Positions 1 through 12,233 are shown, counted from the stretch's first letter. The stretch is DNA of 64,000 bases from Theristus sp. LFF4_11 (GCA_030248135.1 JASANC010005328.1:1-64000), one strand, 5' to 3'. The notes: generated from the sequence alone by a model not told the origin. A program made the numbers and translations.

Positions 1-928
1 TGATCGCAAATTCGGCACAAGTCGTTGTTCATCTCCTCCTCCAAGCCTGCTTGCACTGCTGCGCGGTACTCGTCCAAATTCGTATCTCCAAGGAAGACAT
101 CACGCCCCGCGGGTTGTTGTGGGATCCCACCCAAGTACCTCCTGGATCGTTAGGCATCGTTCTTCTGGCGCGGTGAACCAGCTATCACACATCGGCGGAC
201 AACTCGCACGACCACTGCTCGAATAGATCCGCTCGTAGCGATCCCGATTATGGCCGTAAACGCGGCGAGCTTATCGCACAGCTCCTCGTGGAGAACTCCA
301 TACTCCTGCGGACTCGGTGTGCGCCACGAAAATTTCGACAAGTAACAGACGGTACAACGGCGATCCCACCGCCGGTCTGATCAATGGATAGCCCAGCAGC
401 TCTCCTGTCGCCGTGAGTGCTCGATACGCTTGGCACCAATTTTCGTACTCGTCCATGTCGTTGCGGACGCAGCCAAGAATTCGTCCGGATCAACGCAGGG
501 AACGGCAGCTCTCCAAACACGGGCCGTGACGGTCACGCCAATTTTAGCTGCGCCACCACATCCTGTAGCACAACGGCCAGTCCCTCAGAATCGCTCGAGT
601 GTCCATCGGCAGTGCCATCAAATGCATCGCTGTCGGCACGTTGCGCATCGCTTTCGGAAACGTTCAGAAAATTGCTGACATCAATCTTGTCTGCCGCATA
701 GTCTGCGGTACCTTCATCGATCAGCAGCAGAGAACCGAAACTTCGCCAAAAAAGTCCTCTGACAACGCCAATGTGTGCCAGCTAACTGCCTCTGGGTCGA
801 ACGGTGAAATACCCAACTCTTTGAACTGCGTGATGTTGTAGCGCCGGCGCTTGCCTCTCGCGCAATTGTTGCTGTCGCTCTTGCACTTTCGCAAGCCATG
901 GTTTCTGCGCTACGGGTTGATCAAACAT
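1..928 (-). pseudogene. Frame-broken coding-like remnant, unidentified
   Basis: On the minus strand, an ATG at 928 opens a Gln/Arg-rich reading frame that meets a stop within about 50 codons. Protein-like stretches then continue in all three frames down to the window edge, including an acidic Ser/Asp-rich piece (about 715-560), a Tyr/Trp-rich piece (about 455-340) and a piece near 100-1 ending in a CRIC motif. The composition is GC-rich and coding-like, unlike the AT-rich sequence right after it. The frame changes have no convincing splice sites. I do not recognise the family. It could be a decayed mobile-element or other integrated gene, or the end of a spliced gene that continues off the left edge. 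Confidence 0.3.
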
Positions 929-1049
929 TCCTCCCTTTCACGTCTTCTTCACTCATTCTGCGGTATCGCTCTCTCGCCAAGAGTGTGCCGGTCGGATCAA
1001 ACTTTGTAGCGGTGCCCGCCCTATAACACAGGAAAGTAAAAATGCAACA

Positions 1050-1132
1050 ACTAAATTGATCATTTTCACCTTATCAAAAAGGCTTGGCTTAGGATTAGGA
1101 TTAGGTTTAGGATTAGGAATGATTAGGATTAG
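1050..1132 (+). repeat. Interspersed repeat carrying telomere-like TTAGG(N) units
   Basis: A block ending in several TTAGGA/TTAGGT units follows a TGATCATTTTCACC-type segment and TATCAAAAAGGCTT. The same order recurs at 12298-12350, so this is a partial copy of a dispersed foldback element, not a chromosome end. The rest of 929-1576 is AT-rich and holds the 3' end of the RBM26-type gene, with nothing else I can identify. Confidence 0.6.
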
Positions 1133-1532
1133 GAAACACAACTGGTTGTGAATCCACTGATCCACATGTCCAAATTTGGTTAGAGGGGCAATTTTCATAA
1201 AAGTTTTGCTAATTTTAAGGATTAAAATGATTGAATTTGGCTCTGTGTTCAATGCAAAATTCGAACTCAGCGCGTCAGCGCGGTTGAAAGCTCTTATTTT
1301 TGTCGACCCATGTGTTGTTGTCATTAAAATTGAAAGTGCTAAATCAATCGGAACAAAGCAATAAATAAAAACACAACTATTCATCGACGAAATTCAAACT
1401 GAGACATTTTTCCAATGTCAGGAACAAATCGGAGCAAAATAAAAACTAAAACCGAAATGAAAATTTTAAATATTTTTGTTAAAAGCATGTCGGTGAGCAG
1501 GTCAGGTAGTACAGTTTAGAGTGCACTTTCAG

Positions 1533-1538
1533 TTTATT
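1533..1538 (-). terminator. Poly(A) signal of the RBM26-type gene
   Basis: AATAAA on the minus strand lies about 40 bases past the stop codon at 1577. Distance and orientation fit cleavage and polyadenylation of this transcript. Confidence 0.6.
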
Positions 1539-1576
1539 TTGTTGTCCGTGGCGAAATACAGCGAAGGAAGAACTGA

Positions 1577-4500
1577 TTATTGGGCTGGGCCGGTAATGGG
1601 CGGGCCGGAAATGAGTGGGCCGGAAATGAGTGGGCCGGAAATGTCGGGCCGGTAATGGGTGGGACGGTAATGGGTGGGCCGGTAATGGGTGGGCCGGAAA
1701 TGTCGGGACGCTAATGCGTGGGCCGGAAATGCGTGGGCCGGAGTTGACCCCGCACCGTCCTGTCCTACACCCACCAATTCATCATCGTCCAACTGTTCGT
1801 CGTCTTCGTCGTCCAAGTCGTCGTCGTCACCGATTGACGCCAGCAACTCAGTGGCGCTCATTTGGTCAGCCGGCGCACGACTGCCGTCCGGCACGACAAC
1901 GTCAGAGACAGCGGCACCTGGCGCCACCACGGCCGTGCCGCTGCTGCTGGACGCTGACGAGTTCGCTGCAACAGCAGAAGCTCATTGTAATTGTCAGTTT
2001 TGCTCATTGTCGAAAACTTGAACAGCGTAACGATACTAAAAGCGCAACGCCGTTTTTAGTACCATACGTTCTCCTCAGAATCTACCATGTGGTACATCAG
2101 CTGCAACTCAGCAACTTTATGGTTACTATTGAGAAGTTTGCACCACAACAGCCAAAACACGTAGTTTTAAGCGTCAATAACATACCGAAACACGACCAAA
2201 CAAAAAAAGGAACATTCGAAACCAGGGCACCTGTCGCAGTGGGTGCCGCGGCGTATTTGCCCGGCGAGCCCGGTGCGGCAGTCTGCGCAGTGTCCGTCGG
2301 TTTTTGTGTGTCGTCGACGACCGCGCCAGCAGCAGGCAGCACGTCACTTGCACTGGAGCTGGTCCGGCGCACTTGTGCCGCCCAGTGCACCGCGATCTGA
2401 CGCTCCTTGAAGTCCGACGCCAGCTCGACTGCCTGAACGCAACTTTGAGAAAGTTCATCAAAATCGCTTCGCTTCGCTGATTAGCTGCATGTGCGTGGCT
2501 GTGCGACTCACTCAAATGCACCAGCGCCAAGTGGCATTCGCACTGGAAAAAGATCGAACACAAAAGCAGTACCTGTTCGGCGTCCTTGCGTGTGCGATAT
2601 GTGACGACGGCTTTCGGAATGCCTTCTCGGTCTTTCTCGAACTCCAAATCTTCTAGATCACCAAATTGCTGAAAGAAACACAATGTTTCTGCTTATTTAA
2701 TCACAGCTAATTTCGTCTGCCATAAAGTACGTTTGTTTCAACCAGTCCCGTTTTTTTCGCAGAATACCAACAAAGCACGCGAGATTTGAATTGCATTAAG
2801 AAAAACAAATGTGTCGGGGTTGGTTGAAACTAAAAACGCAATTGGTGGCTAAATAAGCAGGTATGTTCGCTTGCAACTCCGATCCCGTTCGTTGCTACCG
2901 AGCTGTACTTTGCTTGGACAGGTTTAAACAAACACACTGTAGACCAAAACACTGAAACAGAGACCAGCGCAGAACTCACCTGCAAGTGTTTTACGAGCTC
3001 ATCGCGTTCGCTGGTGATGAAGCCTACGACGACGAGTTTGCGCGGTCGTTTGTCGAGATTGGCGGTCGTCGGAATCAACTGTGACGCGCGTGTGCGCCGT
3101 GCGTTTGCGGAGGGACGCCGCTGCGCGAGACGCATCGCCATCGACAGCGGCTGCACCGGGGTGCTCGTCGCACGGCCGGACACGTCACTCGATGACGTCA
3201 CTTCGGACGCACCTGCAGTGGTGGCGAGTCGGTCGAACGTGTCGCACCGAAATGACACGTCATTTGCTTCAAAAACACCCGTTTTTGTCATGCGCTGGGC
3301 CGCTGGCACCAGGACTTATTTCTTGGTTGGTTCACCATTTCACGTCACGAAATCGGGGTTGCTGTGCGTGTCAAGCGCATGTTTCAGAGCACATGAACAT
3401 GACGTCATTTCGGTGCGACGCGTTCAAAAAAATGTGCTATACATGAATCAATAGTCAAATAAACAAAACCCGAACACTTTCAACTATAAAATGCAATTAA
3501 TCAGCCTTTCAACGCTCAGTCGAGCGTGCACGCAACTGAGTGCGTTCGTGGTTTGATCACGTGACAGCCCTCATTCACCAAACGCACAACATGCACATGC
3601 CTGCAGTCAGCAATTCTTGTTTCAACCGCTCCAGTTTCTCTTTCAGCGTGTTCGTATCGTGACCGGCCTCGCTTTCCGTCTGCAGCGCCTTCTCAACATC
3701 CATCGCCTCTTTTTCTACCTGAAATTCACACATGATTTCATCTGAATCGGACGATTTGCGAGACAATTATTGCACTATTACTATTTTAACCATGCAGCAC
3801 ACAGACTTGAATCATCACTCACTCCCATAGTATCTTACCTGTTCCTTGGTGCGTGTCTGCTTTTTGCTGGCCGCCGCTTCCGCAGCGTTCAATGCAGCCA
3901 ACTTTTTCTGTGTGTCCGTCAGTTCCTGTCGCAGCAGTTCAGTTTGCTTGTCCAGTGATTTGATCATCTGCAAGACAAAACGTAAAAGCAAAGAATAAGC
4001 TCAATTTCGAGACGAAAGCTAAGTAAGTGAAGTAACAAAACCATCCAGAATCGTGCGAACGGCACAGAATCAGTATCACCAATGCGGATTCACACCTTCA
4101 TGAGTTCCTTCCTTTGCGCGTCGTTCTTCATGGTGTCCATTTTCGCGAGCATCTGCTTCTGCTGTTGTATGGTCTTCTGCAGTATCTCCGACTTTTTCTT
4201 GTACACATCCAGGTAGACCGCTTTACGTTGGCGCTCCAATTTTCTGCGCTTGCGCAACGCAATGTACTGCTCTTGTGCCATTTGATTGGACGCCACGATT
4301 GACGTGCTCAGGTGGGCGTTGGCCGACTGCTGCTGAAGAAACGAGCCAGTGTTGCGATTTCAACAACAAAGCTTGAACACAATTGGTTCTTAGCTAACCA
4401 CGTGCATATCAGCTACACCACTACACCAGCTTGTCAGCATAACTGTGAAAGTGCAGCTACTCAACAGACCACTCAGTTGGTTCATCAGCCTAAACACCAT

Positions 4501-7500
4501 TCAGTCAGCATTAAAAGTGCAGCTACTCAACAGACCACTCAGTTGGTTCATCAGCCTAAACACCATTCAGTCAGCATTAAAAGTGCAGCTACTCAACAGA
4601 CCACTCAGTTGCTTCATCAGCCTGAACACCATTCAGTCAGCCTTACCGATGCAGATCGCTGGCTTTGTACGTTTGCGGCTTGTGCAGCGTGCTGTTGCTG
4701 CTGCGCTCGGTTGCGAGCGTCCAGTGCTGCGGCGTTGTACAGCGTCTTAGACACGGAGCCGCGTGCGGTCATCGTGATCGCCTGCAGTCGGAGGAGACGA
4801 TTTTAGCTGATCGTCGGGGCAACTTTACAGCGAACACACACACAAGACAATGCGTCTCTTTCCGGTGTTGAATTGGACAATCAGCACGCCAAACGCAGCA
4901 GACGCAACACTGCACCTGTTGCTCGCGCGGCTGCACGTGGCGACTGTCAGCAGCATTTGCATCGGTTGGCGCGTTCTCCGTCTGCTGATCGCCGATGGCC
5001 GGCTCGTTGCCGTGCTGCGTCCGTCCGCCCGGGTCACCGTCGCCGTGCCAGAACATGCGGATGAATCGATTGTTGAAGATCGGCGCTGGCGAACGATAGG
5101 CGGCCACGGCCTGCGCTCGCGACGCGTACGTGATCAACGCCGTCTCGGCGTCACCTTCGAAGCCGATCTGGACGCAAAGAAACGGTGGAGCACCTTGAAT
5201 GACTGACATGAAAACGATTTCACGATTGCAAAAGCACTTTTGTGGTCTGGAATCTGATCAACCATTCATCAGTTCAGTTCCGACCCTACCCGTGGTGATT
5301 GTGCGACGGTGTGGTGGAACGTGGTTCGGCAGTCGCACCACGATACACCAGACCAGACCGTCGCACGGGTATGATCCCCACAATTCACGGCAGTCACATG
5401 CCTGAATGTTCCTGATTTCGCCGAATCGCGCGAACTGCTTGCTCAACGAGAACACGTTGTTCAGGTTCTCCGGTATCTTGCACACTTTCAGCGTGCGACT
5501 GTCCTGCGTCTGCTGTGTCCGTGCGGGCATGTTGCGCGCGCCGCCACCGCGCGGTCCAAGACGCGACATCAGACCGTAGCCGCCACGGCCGCCCATGTGA
5601 CCGCCGCCTCGGCCGCGTTTCGCGTGCGGCTGGTCGTCGTCTGCAGCACATCGGAGTTTAAGTGGATTTGAAACAACAAGAGTAAGACTGACTGAGACGC
5701 CTTGGTAACGGTGAAATGTGCATTCTGTCTAGCAAGTATAGTTTGCATAAACAACTGCCTGGGTCTTCCATGATTTCTTTCTGTATGCATGTGTAATGTG
5801 CGTAAGTATGAAAATGTCTCGTCTATGACTATCATTGAATAAACTCCAATCAACAACGACGCCTCACAAAGCACTGCATTTCTGCCATCCAGCCACACAC
5901 CAGACATTGTGATCAACTGGCGTTTCGCGGCCATCATTTGGCCTGGCCCTCCAAACGACTGCTGCTGCTGCCCAATGGACGCTGCTGCCGTGTCCATCGC
6001 TGTCGGCGGAGGCGGCAACGACGCGTAGCCAGGCGGCGGATGCCCGGGCGCCGGTTGGTAGAGGATCGCAGCGGTCGACTGTGGTGGGCCGGCTCCCAGC
6101 GGCGGCGGCGGATGGTGCACGAAGCCGGGCGGCGGCAGATGCACCGCTGCGCTCGTGGCGCCCGCTTGCGGCGTTGTGCCGGCCGCTGTCATCACAACGC
6201 TGCTTGTGGTCTGTTCGCCTGAGGACAGCTGAGGCTTTTCTGGGTTGTAGCCTGCAATGCGATACCGTGCACGTTTTTGATTATGAGAACAATGACCGAA
6301 TGGCAATGTCGATTATTTTCTGTGCTATTGTCTACATTACGGCACCCTGCTTTTCTCGCCTGTGCCAGCTGTCAGTACCTTCTGAAACGGCCGTCGCTCC
6401 GCTGCTCGTGTAGATCGTGTCCACTCCGGGCGGCGGCGGATTCAGCGGCGTGTAGCCGGGCGGCGGAATGCTGCAGGATGAATACACTTGCACAACAAGT
6501 GAAAAACAGTAATTTAGGCAATATGTTTTCAACCAGGACGAACCCAGAAAAGCGTACAGAGAACGCCCAAGGTTCGTAAGTTCTCTCGAATGAAATAAAG
6601 ATGACACGAGAAGAGACACAAAAATCACAATCTTTGTCACAAGTCACAACCGACAGACCTCATATTCGGCAGCGGCAACTGCGCACCGTCACCAGCGGGC
6701 GTGTTCGCGGCGGTCGCAGAGCCGCCCGAGGAGCGCATGATCTTCGGCAAGTACTCCGGGTCGTCGACCACCACCGGATCAGGTCCGTGGTCGAACGGAC
6801 ACATGTCGCCGCGCATGCAGTAGCCTTTTTCTGCGGGTGTGGTGGGAAATATGCGAGACTTTAGGACTTTTCTGTTTTTGTCAGTATAAAACACTTTTTA
6901 TTTTGATATTTCTCTAGTCATCAGGCAAACAGCACGCCCGAACCATCGTAGTCCTGACAACGTGGGCGGCGTGCCTTGTCGCGTCGCAGCGGCGCGTTGT
7001 CGGTCACGTCGCGTTCGGACGCCTCGTCAGCGGACAGCGACTCTTTGGCGCCGTTCGACTGTCTGGAGCCGCTGTCACCGCGACCTGAATGAACGGCAAA
7101 TCAAGTGCACATTTTGGGTGTTAGTTGTCGCCACAATTCTCGGCGTGTATGGAGGTGAACATACAAAAATTTGAGTTTACAGAATTACAAATGCAAATTT
7201 TAATTTTAATGAGAAAAGATCACCAGCAGACACAATGGTTTCACTGAGTGTCCGGGGGTCTCACCACGATCTCTGGTTCGTTCACGCGAATGCGACCGAC
7301 TGCGCGGCGACGAGCGCACGGCCGGCGAGTGTCTGCCCCCGCCGTACCGCAGTCTCCGAGACGCGCCCTCCGGCGAGCCTGCGCGACCCCCAGAACGCCC
7401 TGAACCTGTGCCAGCACTGCCGGAGCCTGATCGACCGTGCGAAGACGCCAGCGGCTGCCGTGCACCAAGCCGTCGGCCGAGTCCGAGACCGCGCTCTCTG

Positions 7501-9319
7501 AGCCGTCCAATTTAGATATTGCGCTGAGGTATTCGGTTTGGATTCCGCGAAATTTGTTAAGCTCCACCGAGTGGTTGGTGAGCAACGGGATGCAGGACAG
7601 CCTACGCATTCACTCACTGCACAGAATGCACACTCATACATCACGTGGCTACCAACCAATCAGTTATTTGAATATGATATAGAAATAAAACTCCATGCTG
7701 CGTGAAGTAAAGTCACATCACAACAACGAACTGAAGAAAAACCAGCTGTTTGGCTGCGTGCACTGCTTGCTCGTACCGGCGTATAATGCCAATCAGTGTG
7801 TCAAAAAAATAATGCCACATTTTCAGCCAACAATCAGTCACTTCACTCCGTCAACAACAGTCAGTCAGTCAGTTTTATTCTGCAGTGCACGGCATAATAC
7901 CAGAGAAGTGTAAGACACCATGAGTAGGCAAGCCAAAACGTTGCATTCACCTGCTGCGTGATCGACTCCGTTGCCTCGGCGCCCCCCGCTGAGTGTCACG
8001 TGCGTGCTCACGCGGCGGTGAGATGCGTCGACGCGATGAGCTCGTCCGCTGTGACTGCGACGTGGTGGAGGACGGCTCGTTCGAGGTCGTCGAAGGCTCA
8101 CTGTGAACTTGCTCTTTTTCGCGAGATTTCGATTTTCGAACCTGCAGTGAAAAACTGAGATACTTTAAGACGAAATGGTAAAAAGACAAATCGATCAATT
8201 TTTTTGGTGTCATTTCGAGTTGGTTGCTTTCTATTAATTTTTCTATAATGCCGTCTCACGATTTTGAACACACAAAATGCATAATTTTTAAAAGTTCAAC
8301 TGTGGTATTATCTTTTATGTTAGTCCCGAGACTCAATGCGCGCATAGATAGGTAAACAGTTTTATGCATGGCGCAAAAATTCAAAATTGGCAAAATGACC
8401 CGACTCTTCTAAATATGAGTACCGAGTCACTTGGGCGAGTTTGAAATTTGAATTGCCACATAAAGATTGAACTTAGTTACTTTTCTACGTTTACAAACGC
8501 ATTGAGTCGCAGAACCTTACAAATGATATTAGTTGTCCACAAAAGAATCAATTCATCCGCATGCGCATCATACCAGTCTAGTTGGCGAGTCTTTAGTTTT
8601 CGACTGAGCGGCGATTTTCTCGGCGGTCAATTTCACGATTCGCTCCGACGATGGCGGTGGTACAGCGGCCTGCTGCTGACTGCTGCGCAATGGCTCCGTT
8701 TCCTTTGCAGCAATTTTGTCCGAAGAACGCTGCCCTCTAGTATCGACCGAGACTGCGGCTGTTCTTGCCGGGTGGCCCGCCGGCAAATACGACCGCGAAT
8801 TCACGGCGACAAACAGGCGTTCGACGAATTGTTTTGTTTCTGCAATGGAAATAGGTGTCCTTTTTCCTTCTTTTCATTCATGGCAGAACGAAAGGTCAGC
8901 AAAGCAAATCACATAACAAATGAAATTTGCCTGAATTTTATTTGCCAGGAATTTTTAAGCTAAAAGCTCATGCTCACCTTTTTGCAAGAACACATCCAGC
9001 TGTTCCTCGCAGAACTCGCGCAACTCAGCGTCCGTTTTGTCCTTCTTCAGCAACGCCATGACGTACTTTGCCAGCGCCGCTGGATCCGCGTCGCATCTGC
9101 AAAACGTGTGAACATTCGGGCTCATGAAATTGTGATTCTTCTTTCAAGTTCTTCTGATATTTTTGTTACAGTTACACTTGTACCAAAGTGAATGACGCAA
9201 AACAAGCAAGATGTGAAGGAAAAAACAAAACCGTGAAATCTTTTGAAAACTAAAACGCACATGTTTTGCAGACTGTTGGTCAGCCATGTCCGCAAATGAT
9301 CTGGATGTTCCAATATCAT
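1577..9319 (-). CDS. rbm-26: RBM26/RBM27-family CCCH zinc finger, two-RRM RNA-binding protein
   Basis: Nineteen minus-strand exons: 9261-9319, 8978-9096, 8574-8839, 7951-8141, 7265-7497, 6944-7084, 6659-6830, 6379-6470, 5901-6251, 5402-5640, 4916-5167, 4647-4781, 4096-4332, 3839-3967, 3601-3718, 2980-3212, 2573-2668, 2231-2432, 1577-1965. They give 1217 residues in unbroken phase; human RBM26 is about 1000. Order: PWI-like N-terminal domain (1-75), RS/RG-rich region (149-320), CX8CX5CX3H zinc finger (332-351, split by an intron), Pro-rich region, RRM1 (590-662), coiled coil (about 765-910), RRM2 (about 964-1045), acidic tail. The start aligns with the human N-terminus. Relatives are nuclear RNA-binding proteins linked to exosome-targeting complexes; Drosophila swm and C. 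elegans rbm-26 are orthologs. Oddities are two apparent GC-AG introns and a minisatellite-encoded C-terminus. The exon 5 acceptor is the least certain junction. Confidence 0.93.
1583..1745 (-). repeat. GGCCGG(A/T)AATG minisatellite inside the RBM26 last exon
   Basis: About ten imperfect 14-15 bp units with GGGCCGG(A/T)AATG cores. Read on the minus strand in the RBM26 frame they encode degenerate RPTHY and SGPLI repeats before the stop at 1577. Units keep a length that preserves the open frame. Confidence 0.85.
3233..3432. mobile_element. Divergent MITE of the TGACGTCA family, in an RBM26 intron
   Basis: The ends are near-perfect inverted repeats (AACGTGTCGCACCGAAATGAC against AACGCGTCGCACCGAAATGAC on the opposite strand). 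They resemble the termini of the three TGACGTCA-family copies further right, but the interior differs. It lies about 20 bp from the exon 16 acceptor at 3212. Confidence 0.7.
4449..4646. repeat. Three tandem 66-bp units in an RBM26 intron
   Basis: Units starting GTGCAGCTACTCAACAGACC begin at 4451, 4517 and 4583, period 66, nearly identical. The third unit runs into the exon 12 donor, where the unit's usual end has changed to give GTAAGG on the minus strand. Confidence 0.9.
7603..7690. mobile_element. Half copy of the CTGATTGGTTG MITE family
   Basis: Contains the right-half signature: ACAGAATGCA, then TCACGTG, then CCAACCAATCAG, ending in an ATATGATATAGA-like tail. It matches the right halves of the complete copies at 16785-16919 and 19084-19209. 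It sits in an RBM26 intron. Confidence 0.6.
8304..8420 (+). repeat. Dispersed repeat, copy 1
   Basis: Shares about 90 bp with the reverse complement of 27480-27570, including the exact core CTCAATGCGCGCATAGATAG and the flanking TTCAAAATTGG. It lies in an RBM26 intron. Confidence 0.6.
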
Positions 9320-10497
9320 GACCAAAACTTGCTCACAAATTCTTGCTGTTTTCAAACTTAAAAAAATATATATTTGTTGAGAACTGTTTTTTTTAATGCT
9401 TATTGATCAGGTAACTCGAATCGTTGCGGCTCACTGAATTTGTTGGTGTTCGGTCGGACAGTTGTGGTAGCACAAACCTTCTCTGTTGAAAAAACACTGA
9501 AACATTGAAGTGAATTGAAAACATGAATATAAAATGACAGACTTTCAAAAAAGGCTGTTAACATCTGCAAATTGCTTTGAAGAATGAAGATATATACAAT
9601 ATTTTTTTTATAAAAAAAATATATACAAGGTTGCCCTACAACCTTCAAATGTGGGAGAATGTCGAGTAACATTTTTTCAAAGGAAGCAGACAAATGCTAA
9701 TCAAAATGAAAATAAGAAGAAAGGAAAAGAAAAGGGCGTTTGTGTTGAGTTTTTCGTAGTTTCTTTGTTCAAGAGTTGAATTTTGAATGAAAAATTTAAT
9801 CCAATCAAAATATAAACCGTTGTGTGTGGTGGTGAAAGTGAAAATGAAACGAAGCGACACGACGACTCAGGTTCAGATTTGAGTTTTTTTTGGTTCACTT
9901 GTTTAATCATGCCCATTTCAAGAATCAATTGGTTGGTAATTGAACAAAACAGTGAGTATCTTTGGAACGCCTACGACGACGACGGCGTCCACTGATTTTC
10001 GATTATTCCAATGTCCAGTCAAAAGTCAGTCAGTCAACGGATCAGCGGATTGGCTTGGCATTGGCATGGCAAAAACTGCATTGGCAATTGGCTGGCATTC
10101 AATATTCAATTGAAGTGATTGACATAAATGAATATGATTTGAATAATGAGTGTCAGATTGAGCAGTACTATGATTTTTGGATCCTGCCAATTCGACGCTC
10201 GTTTTTTCAATCATAAACAAATCTAACATTTGCTCAACAACAAAATTTACTCAACCGCAATTGGTGCAATCAATAATTCCAATCAGATTCTGAACTTGAC
10301 TGCTAAGAACCCCTCGCCCCCATTGAACTTGGATCGACACAAATGGCAAAACAACAGTAACCGTGTCGTGTTGTTGCTGGTGGCTCAGGTAAGCTGCGGG
10401 CCCGGGCGGCTCAGAGCAGTTTTTTAAATATTTGAAGCACGCCCCCACCGATTCCGGAAACCCGAAGGTCCGGTGGGTGTGGGGAATGGACAACTCA

Positions 10498-10640
10498 CCA
10501 TCCCGTGGAACCAATGGCTGTAGGTCGATCCGGTACCGGTCGATCCGGTACGGTCGATCGGGTACCGGTCGATCCGGTACCTGGCAATTTTCTAGGGCGG
10601 TCGATCCGGTACCAGGTCGACCCGGTACTCGGTCGATCCG
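10498..10640. repeat. GGTCGATCCGGTACC tandem units
   Basis: About eight imperfect 13-17 bp units of GGTCGATCCGGTACC. The reverse-complement units recur at 11278-11322 and 11946-11990, at the middle and far end of the long inverted repeat, so they mark its ends and centre. Confidence 0.85.
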
Positions 10641-11990
10641 GTACCAATTGAAATTTTGAGCTGTTTTACGGGTTTTAGCGTTCAATTCGTTATGTTTTCG
10701 ATTTTTCTTTGGTTTCTCTGATTGCTGAAACATTTATGCAGCACGGAAAGACATGAAACCCACCTACTTTCATCTGTATGATATTTATTTCATGTGTTTA
10801 TGTTCGGATTGACTTTATGCCTGTTGCAAGCTGACGATGCAGCTAGTGCTTGGTCCCTGTTGCGAGTGAAAACCACTGGCGAATCACAATTCGGGCGCTC
10901 AAACTGCCTATTGGGAGCGGGGGAAAACCAAAAGCAAAGCAGAGGCGAGGGAAAAGCTTGAAAAAGTCGCCAGACCTGACTCTGACAAGGACGAAAACGA
11001 ACCATTTTCTGAGCCATTTTCCAAAAGAATAAAGCTCCAAGACGGTGAAAATTGTCAGCTCAGCAAGAAAAGGAGAACACGAAAACGCAAAATAAAAATA
11101 TGAAGAGTGAAGACTGATTTGGTTCTCTTTTGGAGTTGAGGAAAAATGTCTGTTGTTTTTATTTTCATATTTCCCGCGAAATCAGATATCAGAGAAATTG
11201 AGAGAAACGAACAAAAATGGAAAACAAATCAGAAACAAATTGAATTGAATGCTAAAACAGCTGAAAATTTCAATTGGTACCCGATCGACCGTACCGGATC
11301 GACCGGTACCGGATCGACCGCATGCCGTCTGAAACATTTACACTGCAGGTTTTTCGCGGGAAATATGAAAATAAAAACAACAGACATTTTTCCTCAACTC
11401 CAAAAGAGAACCAAATCAATCTTCATGTTTTTATTTTGCGTTTTCGTGTTCTCCTTTCCTTGCTGAGCTGACAATTTTGCAAATTTTCACCGTCTTGGAG
11501 CTTTATTCTTTTGGAAAATGGTTCAGAAAATAAAAAAACATATGGTACACAGGTCTGGCGACTTTTTCAAGCTTTTCCCTTGCCTCTGGTTTGCTTTTGG
11601 TTTCCCCCCGCTCCCAATGGGCAGTTTGAGCGCCCGAATTATGAATCGCCAGTAGTTTTTCACTCGCAACAGGGACCAAGCACTAGCTGCATCGTCAGCT
11701 TGCAACAGGCCCAAAAACCCACTTCAAGGTCAAACTGGGGTAAACGGCTGGTTCAATGGTAGAATCCCGATGCATTCTACTCGGATAACATAAACACATG
11801 AAATAAATACCATACAGACAAAAGTAGTTCGGTTTCATGTCTTTCCGTGCTGCATAATGGTTTCAGCAATCAGAGAAACCAAAGAAAAATCAAAAACATA
11901 ACGAATTGAAGGCTAAAACCCCTAAAACAGCTGAAAATTTCAATTGGTACCGGATCGACCGAGTACCGGATCGACCTGGTACCGGATTCC
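10600..11990. mobile_element. Long inverted repeat (arms about 0.6 kb), possible foldback element
   Basis: 10600-11185 reappears as its reverse complement at 11345-11990, with many indels and substitutions. Shared landmarks include CTGACGATGCAGCTAGTGCT, GGGAGCGGGGGAAAACC and TGTCTGTTGTTTTTATTTTC on the left arm. The ~160-bp spacer holds a third set of GGTACCGGATCGACC units. The right arm has about 45-60 extra bases around 11715-11785. There is no open transposase frame. Confidence 0.8.
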
Positions 11991-12039
11991 CGCAGGCGCA
12001 CCTTTCTTGCGGAAATGATTGAATGAAATGGCGTGCGTT

Positions 12040-12145
12040 AGATCGCGGCCGAAGCATCGCGGCCGAAGCATCGCGGCCTGAATGATCGCGGCCTGGACGA
12101 TCGCGGCCTGGGCGATCGCGGCCTCGGACGATCGCGGCCTGCGAC
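12040..12145. repeat. GATCGCGGCC tandem repeat
   Basis: Six to seven imperfect 14-16 bp units built on CGATCGCGGCCT, strongly GC-rich against AT-rich flanks. Similar in style to the GGCCGG and GGTACCGG arrays nearby. Confidence 0.8.
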
Positions 12146-12233
12146 GATGCCACGGGTAAATATTGCGGCGCTCTTTACCTTTACAAAATAAATGGCCCAA
12201 GACAAAATGAATGGCCCTACACAAAATAAATTA

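Noticed and set aside
1085..1132. A telomere or chromosome end
   Set aside because: The units are few, mixed and embedded in a dispersed foldback repeat with genes on both sides.
4449..4646. Regularly spaced repeat units resembling a CRISPR array
   Set aside because: The units are contiguous 66-bp tandem copies without distinct spacers, in an intron of an animal gene.
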